A DNA stretch of 64,000 nucleotides from positions 682,001-746,000 of the forward strand of contig JALGAS010000011.1 in NCBI GenBank assembly GCA_023078685.1, given 5' to 3'. This document shows, in pieces, positions 13,386 to 27,785 of this stretch. The first letter of the stretch is position 1; every line of letters starts with the position of its first letter. Source of the DNA: Neopestalotiopsis rosae. Lineage: Eukaryota > Ascomycota > Sordariomycetes > Amphisphaeriales > Sporocadaceae. The notes below the pieces were generated by a model that did not search any database, was not told where the DNA came from, and was given only the letters and a program-made list of their open reading frames with translations. Both the position numbers and the translations under genes were made by a program.

Positions 13386-14254
13386 TACCCCTTTTTTTAA
13401 AAAATAAGGACTCGTCCCGAATCTAAAAAATAAAAAAAAACGGGCTAATTTAGGCTTAAATTAAATGCTTTCTAGGCGGAAAAGGGGCACCCTCGGATTA
13501 ATTTATATATTATTATATTATTAGGCTTTTAACCGGCTAGCGGAAATATATTCGTATTACGCATTATTCGTTGCGAATTTTTTTGCTATTTTAATTTAAT
13601 TTAGCCCTTGCGCGGCTTTTTTTTTCGCTTTATTTTTATTCCTTTTTATGCGGGTATATTATTATCCGCGTGGTTTTTTATAAATTTTTCGTATTCGGTT
13701 ATTTTTTTTTTAATTTTATAGCTTTATCGGGGGTTTAAAAGCTTTTAGGTATTTATTATAATATTTTTATAATACGACGGGATTATTTTTAAAGCTTTTT
13801 ATATTATATTATTTAGGGTCGGGGTTTTATCCCTTTTATTAAATTTAATATTATAATTTATTATAATATAAACGGGCGCTAAGAATTTTGCTAATTTTCT
13901 ATTCCTTTTTACCGTTTAGTTTAACGTTTTTATTATCGGGATTTTCGTTCGCTTGTCCCGGTATCGGGTTATTTGGATATTTCCTTAATTTATCCGCGTA
14001 AAAAATCCGAGGTCCCTTTTAAAAATCGGGAAATTTAAGCTTATATAAATAGCCGTTTATTTTCTCGATTTTATAATAATTCCTAATAAAAAGGAAATTT
14101 AGCTTATTATTAAAATAATTAATTTATATACCGGCTTTTTTAATAATATAAACCCGATCGCTAGGTTTAAAATTAAATTCGCGTTTATATTTATTAGCTT
14201 GCTTAATTTATTTTTATTATATTTTAGCTATTATTTTTTTAGTAATTTTTATTA

Positions 14255-14395
14255 TTGCACCTTGTGGTACAGGAGAGTAGTATGAAGAAGCATACATTAC
14301 TAACGATAGGTTAGCCGAAGGCCAATCCCATATATTTAAATCTAGCTGCGCTAAACGCTAAGCCTAATCTGGCCATAAGGTTGGGTTACGCCCAA
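14255..14395 (+). repeat. 141-bp multi-hairpin element, copy 1
   Basis: Begins TTGCACCTTGTGGTACAG and ends GGTTGGGTTACGCCCAA. Three adjacent inverted repeats are visible: ATAGGTTAGCC/GGCCAATCC with a GAA loop, CTAGC/GCTA, and terminal TTGGG/CCCAA. It lies inside gypsy family 2. This copy shows more G-to-A changes than the others. Confidence 0.85.
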
Positions 14396-14972
14396 TATTT
14401 ATAAATTAATAATATATATCGGTTATTTGCTATATTTTTTTTCGATTAAGCTTTTTCTTAGCCGTTATATCCGTGAATTCCTTAATACGTTATTCTTAAT
14501 CGAATAAGAGCGGTATAAGGAATCCTTTTTTAGCCTTATAAAGAGATATTTTAATAAATTTATACGGGACCGATGCCTAAATAGCGTTTAAAGCGGGGAT
14601 TATTTTTAATTGATTATTTTAATAATAAAAAATAAATAATTAAAGCCTTTAATTAACGTATTCGTTTATAATTTTTGCTTATTTAGCTATTTAAAAATAT
14701 CCGGCGGACGATAGCTTTAGCTTTATTCCGATAATTTTAAATAGCTTATTAATAAAATCCGCAATAAATTAAGGGCCACGATCCGTTCCGAATATTTTTA
14801 GGAATCCGTATATTTTATACGGACCGAAATTATATATTTTAGCGGCGTTTTTAATTATAGCCGTTTAATTATATAATATATATTAGGCTTTTTTTCCTAA
14901 GCGATTAATTATTACGAATAGGTTATCGAACCCGTATTTATTTAATAATATCGTTTTAAAATTTGCGATAAT

Positions 14973-15502
14973 TATTACGAATATGCACCCAGCAGGAAGA
15001 TAACGAATAATAGCGCTTAAGAGGATAGGTTGCGGGGCCCAAAACCACTAAATAAGGACCGCACGTCTTATTATAACTAATAGCTGCCGCTACCTGGCTA
15101 ATAAAATCACGGCTTTAGCGCGTAAGCTATAAAATAAATTACGCTTTCGGAAAGTAATCCAAAAAAGGATCACGGTTTAAAATAATAATCCAATATAAAT
15201 TATTATTTGCTATAATAATCTAATATTAATATTAATAAGGGATAAATAAATATATAAAAAACGGATTTCTTACGGTTATATAAATAATTATTATTTTAAT
15301 AATTAATTTAAATATTTATTTTATTTATAAATAAAGCATTTAATACGCTTTAACGATTATATTTATAAATCCTTTTAAAATTATTTTAATTATTTTTTAT
15401 TTAATATAATTATTTTTTTAATTAGCGCATTTTATTAATATAAACCTATATAAATTTATATTCTAGGTTTATTTAAAAAACCCGACCGTATAATTCGTTA
15501 TA
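14973..15502 (+). repeat. 5' LTR of gypsy family 1
   Basis: 530 bp, starts TATTACGAATATGCACCC and ends CGACCGTATAATTCGTTATA (originally TG...CA). Same length as the 3' LTR at 21844-22373; a third copy stands alone at 47817-48331. Confidence 0.9.
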
Positions 15503-18500
15503 TTTTAATTATTTTTATTTAGGTACGTTATTTTTAAAATAATTTTAAATAATATTTAATAAAAATATTAATTATCGGAAAAACTCCTTTTTTTTATCTA
15601 AATAATTTTAGCGCGCTCCGGCGGCTAAAATAAAAAAAAACGATTTCGAGCTTTTTAAAAAATAATATAAATTTATTATAGCCTAATTATACGAATTATA
15701 TTAAGATAACCTCCGTAAAAAATAAATTATCCGCAACCTTACCGAGGCCAACGCTATTATAATAAAAATAATTAATAATACTCCCGTATATTCGGAAAAG
15801 CTTAAATTTAGCGTATTTACGGCTTTTAATAATATCCCTAAAGCTTTCCGAGGATATTTAGCCTAAATTAAAGCTTATTAAAATTTTTACGGTAACGATT
15901 TTATAACCGAAAAATAAAAAATCCTTTACGCGTTATCCTATTTTAAAAAACGAATATTTATTTAATTCGAACCCTATTTTTTTAATATTATTAAAAACGA
16001 ATAATAGCTAAAATTTTATAAAAAGGAAATTTAAAATATTTTCGAAAATTATATAAAATATAAAACCGCGCTTCGGTCTTTATTCTAGGATCCGGATAAA
16101 AAGCGATAAATTAAAAAAGAATTTAAAAACCTTAAATAAAAAATATTAATATTTAGCTATACGGCGGATTTTAAGCGTATTATCGCCTAAATAGAATGCA
16201 TTAACGATATTCGAATTATATTTTATTATTAAAAATTTAAAAACGATATTAAAAACGAAATTAATAAAATTCTCGAACCCCCGACGGAATTCGGTAAATA
16301 TAGCGAATTCGTAATTAAAATTAATAATTAATTATACGCACGAAAAAACGAAAAAAGGAATTATTTTATTATTTTACGGTTTTAGCGCAATTACGCGAAT
16401 ATAAAAAAACCCCGAAAAAATCGTAATTCGCGAAATAAATAACGCTATAAAATATTTTATAGGAATTATAGCGGATTTATAAACCTTAATATTATTTAGC
16501 GCAAAAATATAATTAAGGTTAAATGCTATAATTATAACGAAATAAGCTATTATGCGAATAAATATTTTAAAAATAAAAAAAATAAATTTTAATTAATATT
16601 AAAAAGCAAGCGATAGCTTAATAGCGCTAAGCAAAAAAAAATACCTTATAATTTTTTTTAAATAGCGTATTACGACGATAATTATTAAATATATAAATTT
16701 AATAAGCGAAATAATAAATAATACCTTTAAAAGCCAAAAACTTTAACCGCCGCGATACGCCTAAAAAAAATATTTATATCGGTTTAAAAAAATAATTAAT
16801 AAATAGCGATAACGATATTATCGGCAGCGCTTTAAAAAAATAAAATTTATTATTAAATTAAAAAAGCAAAATAATAGCTCTAATAATAATAAACGACCCC
16901 GTTTATAAATAAAATTAATAATAATAAAAAAAATACCCGCGATCCTTTAAAAGCCAGCGTTAACGGCTATAAAAAAAAGGGAATTTATTACGAAATTAAA
17001 AACTTTTATTAGGGAAAAACTCGAGCACGAATTCTAATAAACGCGACTAAATAACGGAAACGCTAAATATATATTATCCGCCGTAAAAATATACGAAAGC
17101 GGACGAATATTCGCAAAAATCTTATAAAAAAATTAATATTTAATAGGAAAAAAAAAACCCCAAAAATAATACCCGGAAATAACCTCCGATTAAACCCAAA
17201 ATACCTTTAATACGGATAAATTGCGTAAATAAAATATATCGATTTAAAATACGACCGATATTTCGAAAATAAAACCGCTTAAAAAATATTCCTATTAAAA
17301 ATAGGCAAAAACGCTATTAGCTACCTTTATTTAGCTAAATACGCAAAAAAGGCAAAAATAAGCTATTGCGATATACGAAAATACGTTATATTTATTTCGC
17401 ATTTTAGCCCCTCGTAATATTTAATCGATAAAATAAAATTATAATAAATATATTTATAAAATAATTATATACGCTATATATTAAATAAGGTAAGGGCATA
17501 GCGATATATTAGGGAATCGAAAATAGCGGGGAGATTTAAAATTAAACCCGTTAAAAAATTATTAAAATTAAAAAAAAATCCTTAACCGAAGAAGAAATAA
17601 CGGGTAACGTATTTTACCGCTAAAAAAGGGACGAAAACCGTGCCTAACGAAATTAACGGATATTAAATAACGCCGCGAAAAAGCGTGCCTAATATAAAGC
17701 TAAATAAAAATCGGGAAACGACCTAAATTATTTTTAAAAAAGCAAAAGCGGTCCATTTTAAAAATATTTATTTATGCTATTAAAAGCGATAATAAATTAT
17801 ATAATTATTTAACGATAAAAATATAAATTATAAAATAACGTATATAAGCCCTAATCGATATAAAAGCTTAAGGAATTTTTATTTTATTAAAAATCGTTAA
17901 TAATTTCGATATATTACGAAAAATGTAAAAAACGCTTTACGCATTTAATACCGTCGATAAAAGCCCTATATTATATAACGGAAAAATAATTAATCGGGAA
18001 ATTGCGCATATTTAGATTTTTATTTAAAATTATTATAAAAAACTTACGTACGATATTACGGGAATTACGGATTACGATTTAATTTTAAAAATACCCTAAT
18101 TATAAATAAGCAATCCTAAAATAAATTAAAAAACCGGCTAATTTTAATAAAATACGCTAGGAAAAAAGCTAGCTTTTAAAAAGAATTTATTAAATAAACC
18201 TTTAAATAACTTTAAAATATTTAAATTTTATTTAATAACTAAAAATATTAAGCCGAATATTAATAAAATAATATTTAAAAAATATAAGGAATTTAGCGAT
18301 TTATTTAATAAAAAATTAAAAATAGGAATATTAAAATATATATAATACGATTACGAAATACCTTTTAAAAAAAACCTTATTATATATTAATTCGCTTTAT
18401 ATAACCTTAATATAAAATAATATTTAAGGAGTATATCGACAATATATTAAAAAAAGGGTAAATTATTAAAAGCCGATTACCCGCCGGATACCCTATCCTT

Positions 18501-21500
18501 TTCGTGCCAAAAAAGGGAAAAGATAAAAAGCCAAAAAAATAAAAGCTTTATATCGATTACCGCAAGCTTAATAATATTATAATAAAAAATCGTTATTTAT
18601 TTTTATTAATAAGCACGTTACGCGATAAATTATATAGCGCTTAATAATTTACGGTTTTAAATTTATTAAACGCGTATAATTTTATTAAAATTAAAATAAA
18701 AAACGAATAAAAAACAAATTTTCGCTACGAACTCGGATATTACGAATATAAAATAATGCTATTCGGGCTTATTAACGCATTAGCTAATTTCTAAAATATA
18801 ATTAACGACGTCCTAATGGAATTTTTCGACGAATTCGTCGTTATTTATTTAGACGATATTTTAATTTATTCCAAAAATTTGGAAAAATATAAAAAATATA
18901 TAAAATAAATATTACGGAAATTCCAAAATACTAAATTATTAATTAACCCTAAAAAAAGCGAATTTTATCGCAAATAAATTATTTTCGTAAAATACGTAAT
19001 ATCCCCCGGAGAAATTAAAATAAAAGATTTTAAAATCTTAGCAATTAGGGATTGGCCTACCCCGAAAACGGTTAAAAAAATTAGATTTTTTTTAAAATTT
19101 ATAAATTTTTATTAAATATTTATTAAAAAATTCGGAGGTATCGCAGCACCCCTAATATATTTAATAAAAAAAGATATATTATTTAATTAAATTATTAAAA
19201 AATAAAAAGCTTTTAAAAATATTAAAAAACGAATTATAAATAAATTTATAATATATATAATAAACCTAAATAAAAAATTTAAAATCGAAATAAATACTTT
19301 AAATTATGCTATAAGCGGATAATTTAATTAATAAAATAATAAAGGAAAATTATATTTTATAACTTTTTATTTTAAAAAATTTATTAAAAAGCAATTTAAT
19401 TATTAAATTTATAATAAAAAATTAATAATAATTATTAAAATATTCCGAAAATAAAAATATTATTTTAGCGGAATTAATTATAAAATCTAAATTTATACCG
19501 ATTATAAAAATCTCGCTTTATTTATTATTAATAAAAAATTTAATAAACGATAAATTAAATAAATAAAATTTTTAATAAATTTTAATTTCGAAATTAGCTA
19601 CCGAAAAAGATTTAAAAATGAACGAGCCGACGCATTTAATCGCCGGCCGGATTATTATTAAAAAATGCTTAAAAAATATATATACCTTTTTTATTAAAGG
19701 AGAAAACGGGAACCTAATTCCTACGATAATTTTTTACGCTATAATTAGGGTTATTAATAAAAATAATTAAACGGATCGAATTATTAATAAAAACCTTATA
19801 CCGCCGTTATTTTACGGAAAATTTAAAATACCGGAAGAATTCCGTAACGAATTTATTACGGATTTCTATATTATGCTAATTATTAAATATTAAGGCATTT
19901 TTAAAATAACTAATCGAATCCGATAATATTTCGATTGCGTAAACCTTAAAAAAAGAGCTATTAATATTATTAAAAAATACGACTTATATAATAAAGCTAA
20001 AACCGCTAAATATAAATAATATAAAAAATTGCAATTTATATTACCGCTAAATAAAATATAAAAATTTATTATTTTAAATTTTATCGTAAAATTACTATTA
20101 TTAAAGGAACCTTTAATAAAATTTTTTATAATAGCATCCTAATATTTATAAAACGATTTATTAAATACGCTTATTTTTTTTTATATAAAAAAGCTAATAA
20201 CGCAAAAAAATTAATTTATACGTTTTTTCGAACGATAGCTAATTAATACGGATTATTAAACGAAATTATTTTAAACCGAAATAAATTATTTATATCGAAA
20301 TTCTAAAAATTATTTATTAATTAATTAAAATACGATTATAAGCTATTTATAGCGTTTTATCCGTAAACCGACGGATAAATAAAAAAAATAAATTAAATAT
20401 TTAAAAAATATTTACGATATTACGTTAATTATTAGCAAAATAATTAGGTTATATTATTATTATTTGCGCAATTCGCGTATAATAATATAATACGAAAATT
20501 TATAAAAATATTATTATTTTACGCTAATTACGGCTATAAACCAAATATTATAAAAAAACCCCTAAAAAAAAGGAATTTATATTATATACGATTAAAAATA
20601 TAGGATAATTTAAGGAATTATAAGCTAAATTTTAAAAATTTTTTATTATTTTGCAAAATAAAACTAAAAAATATTATAATAAAAAAAAATTAAAAAATTA
20701 ATTTTTACGGAAAAAAATATAATTTACTTTTTACGCAAAAATATTAAAATAAAACGATTAAGCGATAAATTCGATTTTAAAAAACTCGGAATATTTATAA
20801 TCGAAAAAAAAATCTCGGATATTAATTATCGATTTAAATTACTAAAAATTATAAGGAATTACCGAATTTTTTATATTTTATTATTAAAATTAATATTAAA
20901 AAACGCTAAAATCGACGAAACGCTAAAAATAAAACCAAATTAGCAAAAATATATTATCGAAAAAATTATCGATTATAAAAAAATTAGACGAAAATACTAA
21001 TTTTACGTTAAATAAAAAAATTATTTATTTAAAAAAAATATTTAGGAATCTAAAAAATATATTAAAAGCTATGCCGCTTTTAATTAATATTTTTAATTTC
21101 GGCAAAAAAACCAGGATTTCTAAAATTATTTTCGAGGCCTAAAAAATCCTATTTTATAGCACTCCAATTTATTACGTCGAAAAAACCCGTAATCGCCGCT
21201 ATAGCTTTTATTTCCTTTTTAAAAACTAATTATTTTTTGCTAAACGCAGCACGCTCGCGCGCATTATTTTTATTTAATTATTATATATTACGGCGAAATA
21301 AATCGTCGCCCTTCGATTTAATAAATTTCCTTTATTTTCGGAGGCGAAAAAGCTTCGCTACCGCCTCGCTCGTTTTTTTCGTAATCCGCTTAATTTCGCG
21401 CTAATTAGCGAAAATTTTTTCTTTTATTAATTTTTTTTTTCTCGCAAACCGCTTTTCCTTTTTTATCGCCCAAATAAAAAACGATCCTATTAAAATGCTA

Positions 21501-21843
21501 TTATAGCTACGATTATAACGAGAGCATTCCCCGTAGCGCGTAAAATCCTTTTTTATAAAGCACGACTTTTTATGCTTAAAATAATAAAAATATAGCATAT
21601 TAGCAAAAAAACCGTATAGCCTAATACGAATAATAAGGCTTTTGCGCTTAAATTTTTTTTTTTAATTTTGTTTTAAATTTTAATTTTAATTTTTTAATAC
21701 GACCTAATATAATAAGCCTATATTACGAATAAAATATAAAAAAAATAAAAAGGGAACTAAAAAACCGCGAAAAGCGGGATTACGTGATTTATTTATGCGA
21801 TTAAAAATTTTTCGAGGATAAAAAATATAAAAAAAAGAGCTAA

Positions 21844-22373
21844 TATTACGAATATACATTTAGCAGGAAAATAACGAATAATAGCGCTTAAAAGGATAAG
21901 TTACGGGGCCTAAAATTATTAAATAAGGACCGTATATCCTATTATAATTAATAACTGCCGCTATTTAGCTAATAGGATTACGGCTTTAGCGCGTAAGCTA
22001 TAAAATAAATTACGCTTTCGGAAAATAATTTAAAAAAGGATTATGGTTTAAAATAATAATCTAATATAAATTATTATTTATTATAATAATCTAATACTAA
22101 TATTAATAAAAAATAAATAAATATATAAAAAACGGATTTCCTACGGTTATATAAATAATTATTATTTTAATAATTAATTTAAGCATCTATTTTACCTATA
22201 AATAAAACATTTAATACGCTTTAACGATTATATTTATAAATCCCTTTAAAATTATTTTAATTATTTTTTGCTTAATATAATTATTTTTTTAGCTAGCGCA
22301 TTCTATTAACATAAACCTATATAAATCTATATTCTAGGTTTATTTAAGAAACCCGACCGTATAATTCGTTATA
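21844..22373 (+). repeat. 3' LTR of gypsy family 1
   Basis: 530 bp, matches 14973-15502 throughout, with differences almost all C/T or G/A. Followed directly by the duplicated target ATAAT. Confidence 0.9.
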
Positions 22374-24182
22374 ATAATATATTATTACGTACGCAATAAA
22401 ACGGGTAATAGCTTTAATAAACCCGGTATTTTATCCTTTAGGTATTTAAAAAGTTTATATATATAATTTTCTATATACCGATTTACGTTAATAAATTAGC
22501 CTAGCTATTAATATCGAGCGGAAATTATTTTTTTAGTTTTAAAGCGTTTTGAATAGGTTATAATTAACCGTTTATAAACTTTTTCCAGGATTTTTATGCG
22601 AAAATTATTAACGTTAGGGATAATAAAACGTTTATTATATAGTATTAATCGTTTATTTATATTATACGGCTAATTTCCTCCCGAATTCGTTATTGCCTTA
22701 TTGCGAAAAATCTTTAAATTTAAATAAATAGCGTTATTTTTTAAAATCTAATTTATTAATTCGAAATTAAATAATTCCGGCGGGGGTATATCCTCGTTAA
22801 GCAAAAATATTTTTGCGTTAAAATTTAAAAAATTATTAAAATATAATCGGAATAAAATTATAATGCGCTAAATTTTTAGCTTTTTTTTAGGTTTTTTTTT
22901 ATTTTTTAAATAGGATAAAATATTAATTATTATATTTTAAAATCCCGGGCGGTAAAAAATATAAAAATTATATTAAGCTATTAATTTTATTTATTTAGCC
23001 TATTTAAAATTTAGCTACCGCTTAATATTAAAATATTCGAGCGCTTTATAATTTATTATAATTAAAAAAAAATAAGGATTTTAAAATCCGATTAGCTTTA
23101 ATCGCTAATTTTAAAGCCCGCGGATTATAGCTAAAAACTTTTTATTATAAATACTATAATTATTTTTTATATTTTAAAAGTTTTCCGAATAATACGCTAT
23201 AAAGTGCTATTTTCCGGTTTCCTCGTTTTTTTAAAATAATATTTTAGCTAAAATACCGTTAAACGCATTAATTTTTATCCGTATTTCGAAATTATACGAA
23301 AAATAATTTAGGATAAAAGTTATTATTAGGCGATTCCTAAATTCCTCGAATACGGCTTTATATTCGGCGTCGAAAATAAAGGCCTAATTTTTATAAATAA
23401 GCTTTATTATAAATTTGGCTATTCGGCCGAATTCTCGAATAAATTTCCTATAAAAATTATAAAAATTTAGGAAAAATTATATTTTTTTACGGTAATTAAA
23501 TATTTTTAATTTTTAAAAACGGTTATTTTTTTAGGGTCGATTTTAATATTATCGATATTTATAATAAATTTAAAAAATTTAATACGGGTTATATAAAATT
23601 TATATTTTTTAATATCGGCTTATAATTTTATTTCGCGTAATTTTTATAATATTTTTTTATATAAATTTTATATTTAATAATATTATCCGAAAAAATAAAA
23701 ATATTATTTATATACGCGCTATAAAAATCGTTTAAATATTTTATAAGCGTATTATTAATAAACCGCTAAAAAATAAAAGGTTTATTTAATAAACCGAAAA
23801 GCAATATTTTATATTTATATATATTATATCGTATATAAAATATTATTAAATTTTTATTTTTAGGAATTATCCGGATTCGGTAAAAAGCTTATTTAATATC
23901 GATTTTTATAAAAATTTTAGCTTTAGCTAAACGGCTTATAATTTTATTAATTAATAAAAAAATATATATATTTTTTTAATTAAAGCATTTAGCTTTTTAT
24001 AATTTATATATAACCGTAATTTTCCGTTCGCTTTAAGGGCGAAAAAAATAAAAGCGGTTTATAATGCGGAATTAGGCTCGATAAATCCTTTATTTAAATT
24101 TTCGATAATATATTTTTTATATACTTTTAATTTTTTTAGGGATATTTTATATAAAAGGCTAAATTTAAAATTTAAGGCATTA

Positions 24183-24323
24183 TTGGGCGTAGCCCAACCT
24201 CATAGCCAGATTAGGCTTAGCGTCTAGCGCAGCTAAACCCAAATATATAGGATTGGCCTTCGGCCAACCTATCGTTAATAATATATGCTTCTTTATACCA
24301 CTCTCTTGTACCACAAGGTGCAA
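24183..24323 (-). repeat. 141-bp multi-hairpin element, copy 2
   Basis: Reverse orientation; starts TTGGGCGTAGCCCAACC and ends CCACAAGGTGCAA. Flanks read AAGGCATT(A) and CAGGCATT, an 8-bp duplication with one mismatch. It lies inside gypsy family 2. Confidence 0.87.
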
Positions 24324-27300
24324 CAGGCATTTTTTTCAAAATTTATTTTATAATTTATTTCTAAATATAAGGATAGGAAGTTATCCGAGGCCGCTTTGCT
24401 AAATACGTTTAAGTATTCGTAATATTATTTTAGGACGATTTTGCGAATTTGCTGCCGTAAATCGTTATCGTCTCGTTTTAATTTTTTATTTTTTTCATTT
24501 GCGATTATACGGTCGATTTTATATAAATAAATAACCTTTATATTTTTAAAATCCATAATAATTAAAAATATTTTAGGGCTAATTACCGCGATATTTAATA
24601 TTTTATTTTTATATTATCCGAATAAATCGCGTTTTAAATAATATAAACTATTTTTATTTTTATATAATTAAGGGTTTTTAAGAGGCGATTGCTTTTTTTT
24701 TAAAAGCCCTTTATATCGGGACGTTTTTAATATTTTTTATTTTTTTCTAAAGCTTTTTTTATATTTAGCATATTTTTACGCTATAAAAGGGAATATATAA
24801 TTAAAAAAGCATAAATAATTAATTAGGGGATTAACTTTAAAAGCCGGGGTTCGTCGGTAATCGTCGGGCTTTACGCCTTTATAAGCTATTTTTTAATTTT
24901 AAAATACGCTTTTAAACGCTATTTAATTTTCGTTATTTTTCCTAAAAAGTTATTTTTTATATTTTATTTTTTTTCGCGAACGCTTTTACGATAAAAACTT
25001 TATTAATAAATAAACGGCGGAAAATAATTATAGCCTTTTGCTTCCTATTTTATTTCTTTTTATTTTTACGCTTTATTAGCTTATCCTTTTTTTCGACGTC
25101 GCGTTAAAATTATCTATTTTTATCCGGGATAAGGTTCCTAACCTAATTTATCGGAATATCGGTAATTCCTAAGCCTAGGAGATTAAAAAGAAAAAGCAAT
25201 CGATAATAACGTATATTAATATCGACGTCGTATTTTTTAAATTATTTTTTCCCGATAATTATATTATGCTTTATATTAATAATTATTAATAGCATTTGCT
25301 AAAAAGTCTTATCGGTAATCTTAAAATTAACGAATAAAATTACGTTAATTATTTAGGTTATTTTGCCGTTAAATCCGCCTACGGGCTTATATTCGAAATT
25401 TTTCGTTATTTTAGGCTTTAAAAATTTATATATATATTATATTAAATTTTAATTTACGAATAAATATCCGCTTACTCCCGTATCGGCGAAAGAATTTTTA
25501 ATAATTAACGATATATTATTATTCGCTATTAAATTAATAAAAAAAGGGGTTTTTTTTAATATTAAATTAAAAAAATTATATAGGATATTTTTTATTACGT
25601 TTTTTATAATCGATATATCCCCTAAAAAAAAGGCTATTTATCCTAAAGTTATTTTTTTTCCTTTTTATCGCTATTAAAGATTTCGCTTTCCTAATTATTT
25701 AAGCCCTTTTTTAAAAATCGCTTTAATTAATCGTAATTAAAAATAACTCGACCGAAGCAGGCTATAATAATAATAATTTTAGCAATTTTATTTTTATCGT
25801 TAAATTTGCTAATATTTTTCGGATAATTATAAATAAAATATCCGGTTTCGTTATAATAAAAATAGCGTCCCTTTTAAATTCGACGCTAGATTTTTAAATT
25901 TAATAATTTAAAAATATCGGTAACCGGCTTAATTTTATTTTTATCCTTATTTTTAGGCTTATTTTTATTTTTTTATTATTTTTTTTTATTTTTATTAAAC
26001 GGAAGCTAATTTTTATTATTTTAGCGCTATATATAAAATAAATTAAAATTAAAAAATATTTCGGCTCCCTAACGAATATATTCCTAAAAAATTATATTTT
26101 TATTAATATAAAATTATACAAAAGCGTTAGCTAAGCTAACTAATAAGCGACGCTTAAATTCGTTTTTTTAAATATTTTTATTAACGCGGCACTTTTTTAT
26201 TAAACGGATAAATTCGTTTTTAAACGTTTAATAATTATTACTTATTTTTATATATAGCTTTTAAAATTCGATAATAGCGTTTTTTTTTATATTAAAATCG
26301 TAATACTCCTTTTAAAAATATTTTATAAAAGCCTCGGTAATTTCGATACGGTCGAAATATCTTTAGCGTAAATACGGTATTAAAGCCTTAAACGCAAAAT
26401 TTTTAATACGGGATTTAATTTTAGCGAATTTAGCGTATTTATCGTTAAAATAATCGGCATTTATTTTTAATTTATCGGATATTTAAAAATATTATTATTC
26501 GAATATAACGTTATCCTTATCGGCGTCGTTATAAAAATCGGGAACGTAAAGCTTACCGGATTTTTTAGATTTTTTATATAAAAAGGTAGCAAATATTTTT
26601 ATAATAATATTAATTTTTCGTAGGCGCGCTTTAAGCTAAATAATTTTATTTTTTAGGGTTTAATATCGTCGGGCCTGCTTTTTTAAAAAATTTATTATAA
26701 CGTCGACGTCGTCCTAATATTCGTTATTTTAATCTTTTTTTTAGATAGCGAGCTTTTTTACTAGCTTATTAGCCTAATTAAATAAATTTGCTAAATTAAT
26801 AATATTTTTATAATTTCCTAAATATATCTTTTAAATTTATATAATATAGGCCTTTATAAAATATATTCGGATTTTAAATTCGTCCTATATAGCTTTTATA
26901 TTTTTTTTATAAAATTTCTAAAAATATTAAAAAATAATAGCGCTATCGGTTTTAGGCTATATTGTTTTTCCTTTAGGGGTAAAATTAACGAATTTTATAA
27001 TCGGCTTGGTATTTTAGGCGTAATATTTAGCGAAATAATTTATTTTAAATCGGAAATTATTTAGGAATATTTTAAATTTAGGGGAAAAAGCGGCTAAGCT
27101 AATATCGGTATATTTCTAAAAAAAGACTTTATAAAGGGCCGGTTCGGGTTCGTCCTTTTCTCCCTATTAAAAAATAATTATTTTATTAACGGCTTTAAAA
27201 ATTTCGATATTTTCGGTAGCGTAAAATATTTATCGGAGGCTGGAGTCGATTTTAATTTTAGGCTTCGTAATTTTATTTAATTTATTATTTAAATAATTTA

Positions 27301-27579
27301 CGGCCTAAACGGCCTTTTCGAGGACTTTTTTTACGGCTCCCTCGGCGGCGGGAGTATCTTTTTTAGGACGGAGCTGCCCTCGGCGGTATCGGCTATAATA
27401 ATTAAAAATATCGATTAATAAGTGGGGTTTTAATCCGGGTATATTTTCCGGCGCGTTTTAGCACCGCGTTTATTTTAATGCATTATTTAAATCGTGCGAT
27501 TTTTATTCGTTTTCGGTTTTAAAAATCGGTGGGATATTATTAATGCCTTCTTAAGCGGTTATCGATAATTTTTAAATTA

Positions 27580-27785
27580 TATTACGGTCCGGGAGGTTAT
27601 ATAAGCTAAGCTAATATATACCCTATTAATATATATTAATTTAAAGATAAAAAACTAAAAATCTACGGAGCTACGGGCGTTGCTTTATATATAATACGAA
27701 TAGCATAATAGGGGACGAACCTTATTAAAGCTTACCCGTAGCGTGCCAATAGCCGGTTAGTAGGGCAGCCGCAACTACCATTACA
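27580..27785 (-). repeat. right LTR of gypsy family 2
   Basis: 206 bp matching 13179-13385 by transitions only over most of its length. It is the 5' LTR of the minus-strand element. Flanking sequence resumes as TTAATAACTCAACGG, which matches the intact MITE sequence near 37040-37070. Confidence 0.85.

Larger units (their letters stand above)
14973..22373 (+). mobile_element. RIP-degraded Ty3/gypsy retrotransposon (family 1)
   Basis: A 7401-bp element with 530-bp direct LTRs at both ends (14973-15502, 21844-22373) and a perfect 5-bp target duplication ATAAT. Plus-strand remnants in order are: a gag zinc knuckle near 16520 (KCYNYNE..., two Cys/His positions changed); reverse transcriptase from about 18420 (EYID..., SRLPAGYPILFVPKKG, DYRKLNN, and intact VIYLDDILIYS at 18840-18875); RNase H near 19494 (YTDYKNL); and integrase near 20352 (AFYP-stop-TDG-stop). 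gag-RT-RNaseH-IN order defines Ty3/gypsy. Premature TAA/TAG codons stand where Trp or Gln is expected, as RIP predicts. No functional ORF remains. It inserted into gypsy family 2; the empty site is seen near 38616. Confidence 0.92.
13179..27785 (-). mobile_element. RIP-degraded Ty3/gypsy retrotransposon (family 2), interrupted
   Basis: The element is bounded by direct LTRs at 13179-13385 and 27580-27785, which share the start TATTACGGTCCGGGAGG (originally TG...) and an end TTAYA (originally CA). Its target duplication reads TCAAT on the left and TTAAT on the right, one C-to-T difference. Coding remnants lie on the minus strand, in 5'-to-3' order from the right: a gag zinc knuckle near 25840; reverse transcriptase near 23700-23960 with KIDIK-stop-AFYRIRI and a degraded Y-x-D-D; and integrase near 14700-14790 with TDRGP-stop-FIADF. 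RT before integrase is Ty3/gypsy order. It is split by family 1 at 14973 and carries a 141-bp element at 24183. Without these insertions it would be about 7 kb. No functional protein remains. Confidence 0.87.

Noticed and set aside
18421..19000. Possibility that the reverse transcriptase of gypsy family 1 is functional because YLDD is intact
   Set aside because: Multiple in-frame TAA/TAG codons lie within the same domain and throughout the element.
21401..21598. 65-codon minus-strand frame
   Set aside because: Lys/Phe/Tyr-rich low-complexity translation inside the degraded gypsy element; explained by composition.
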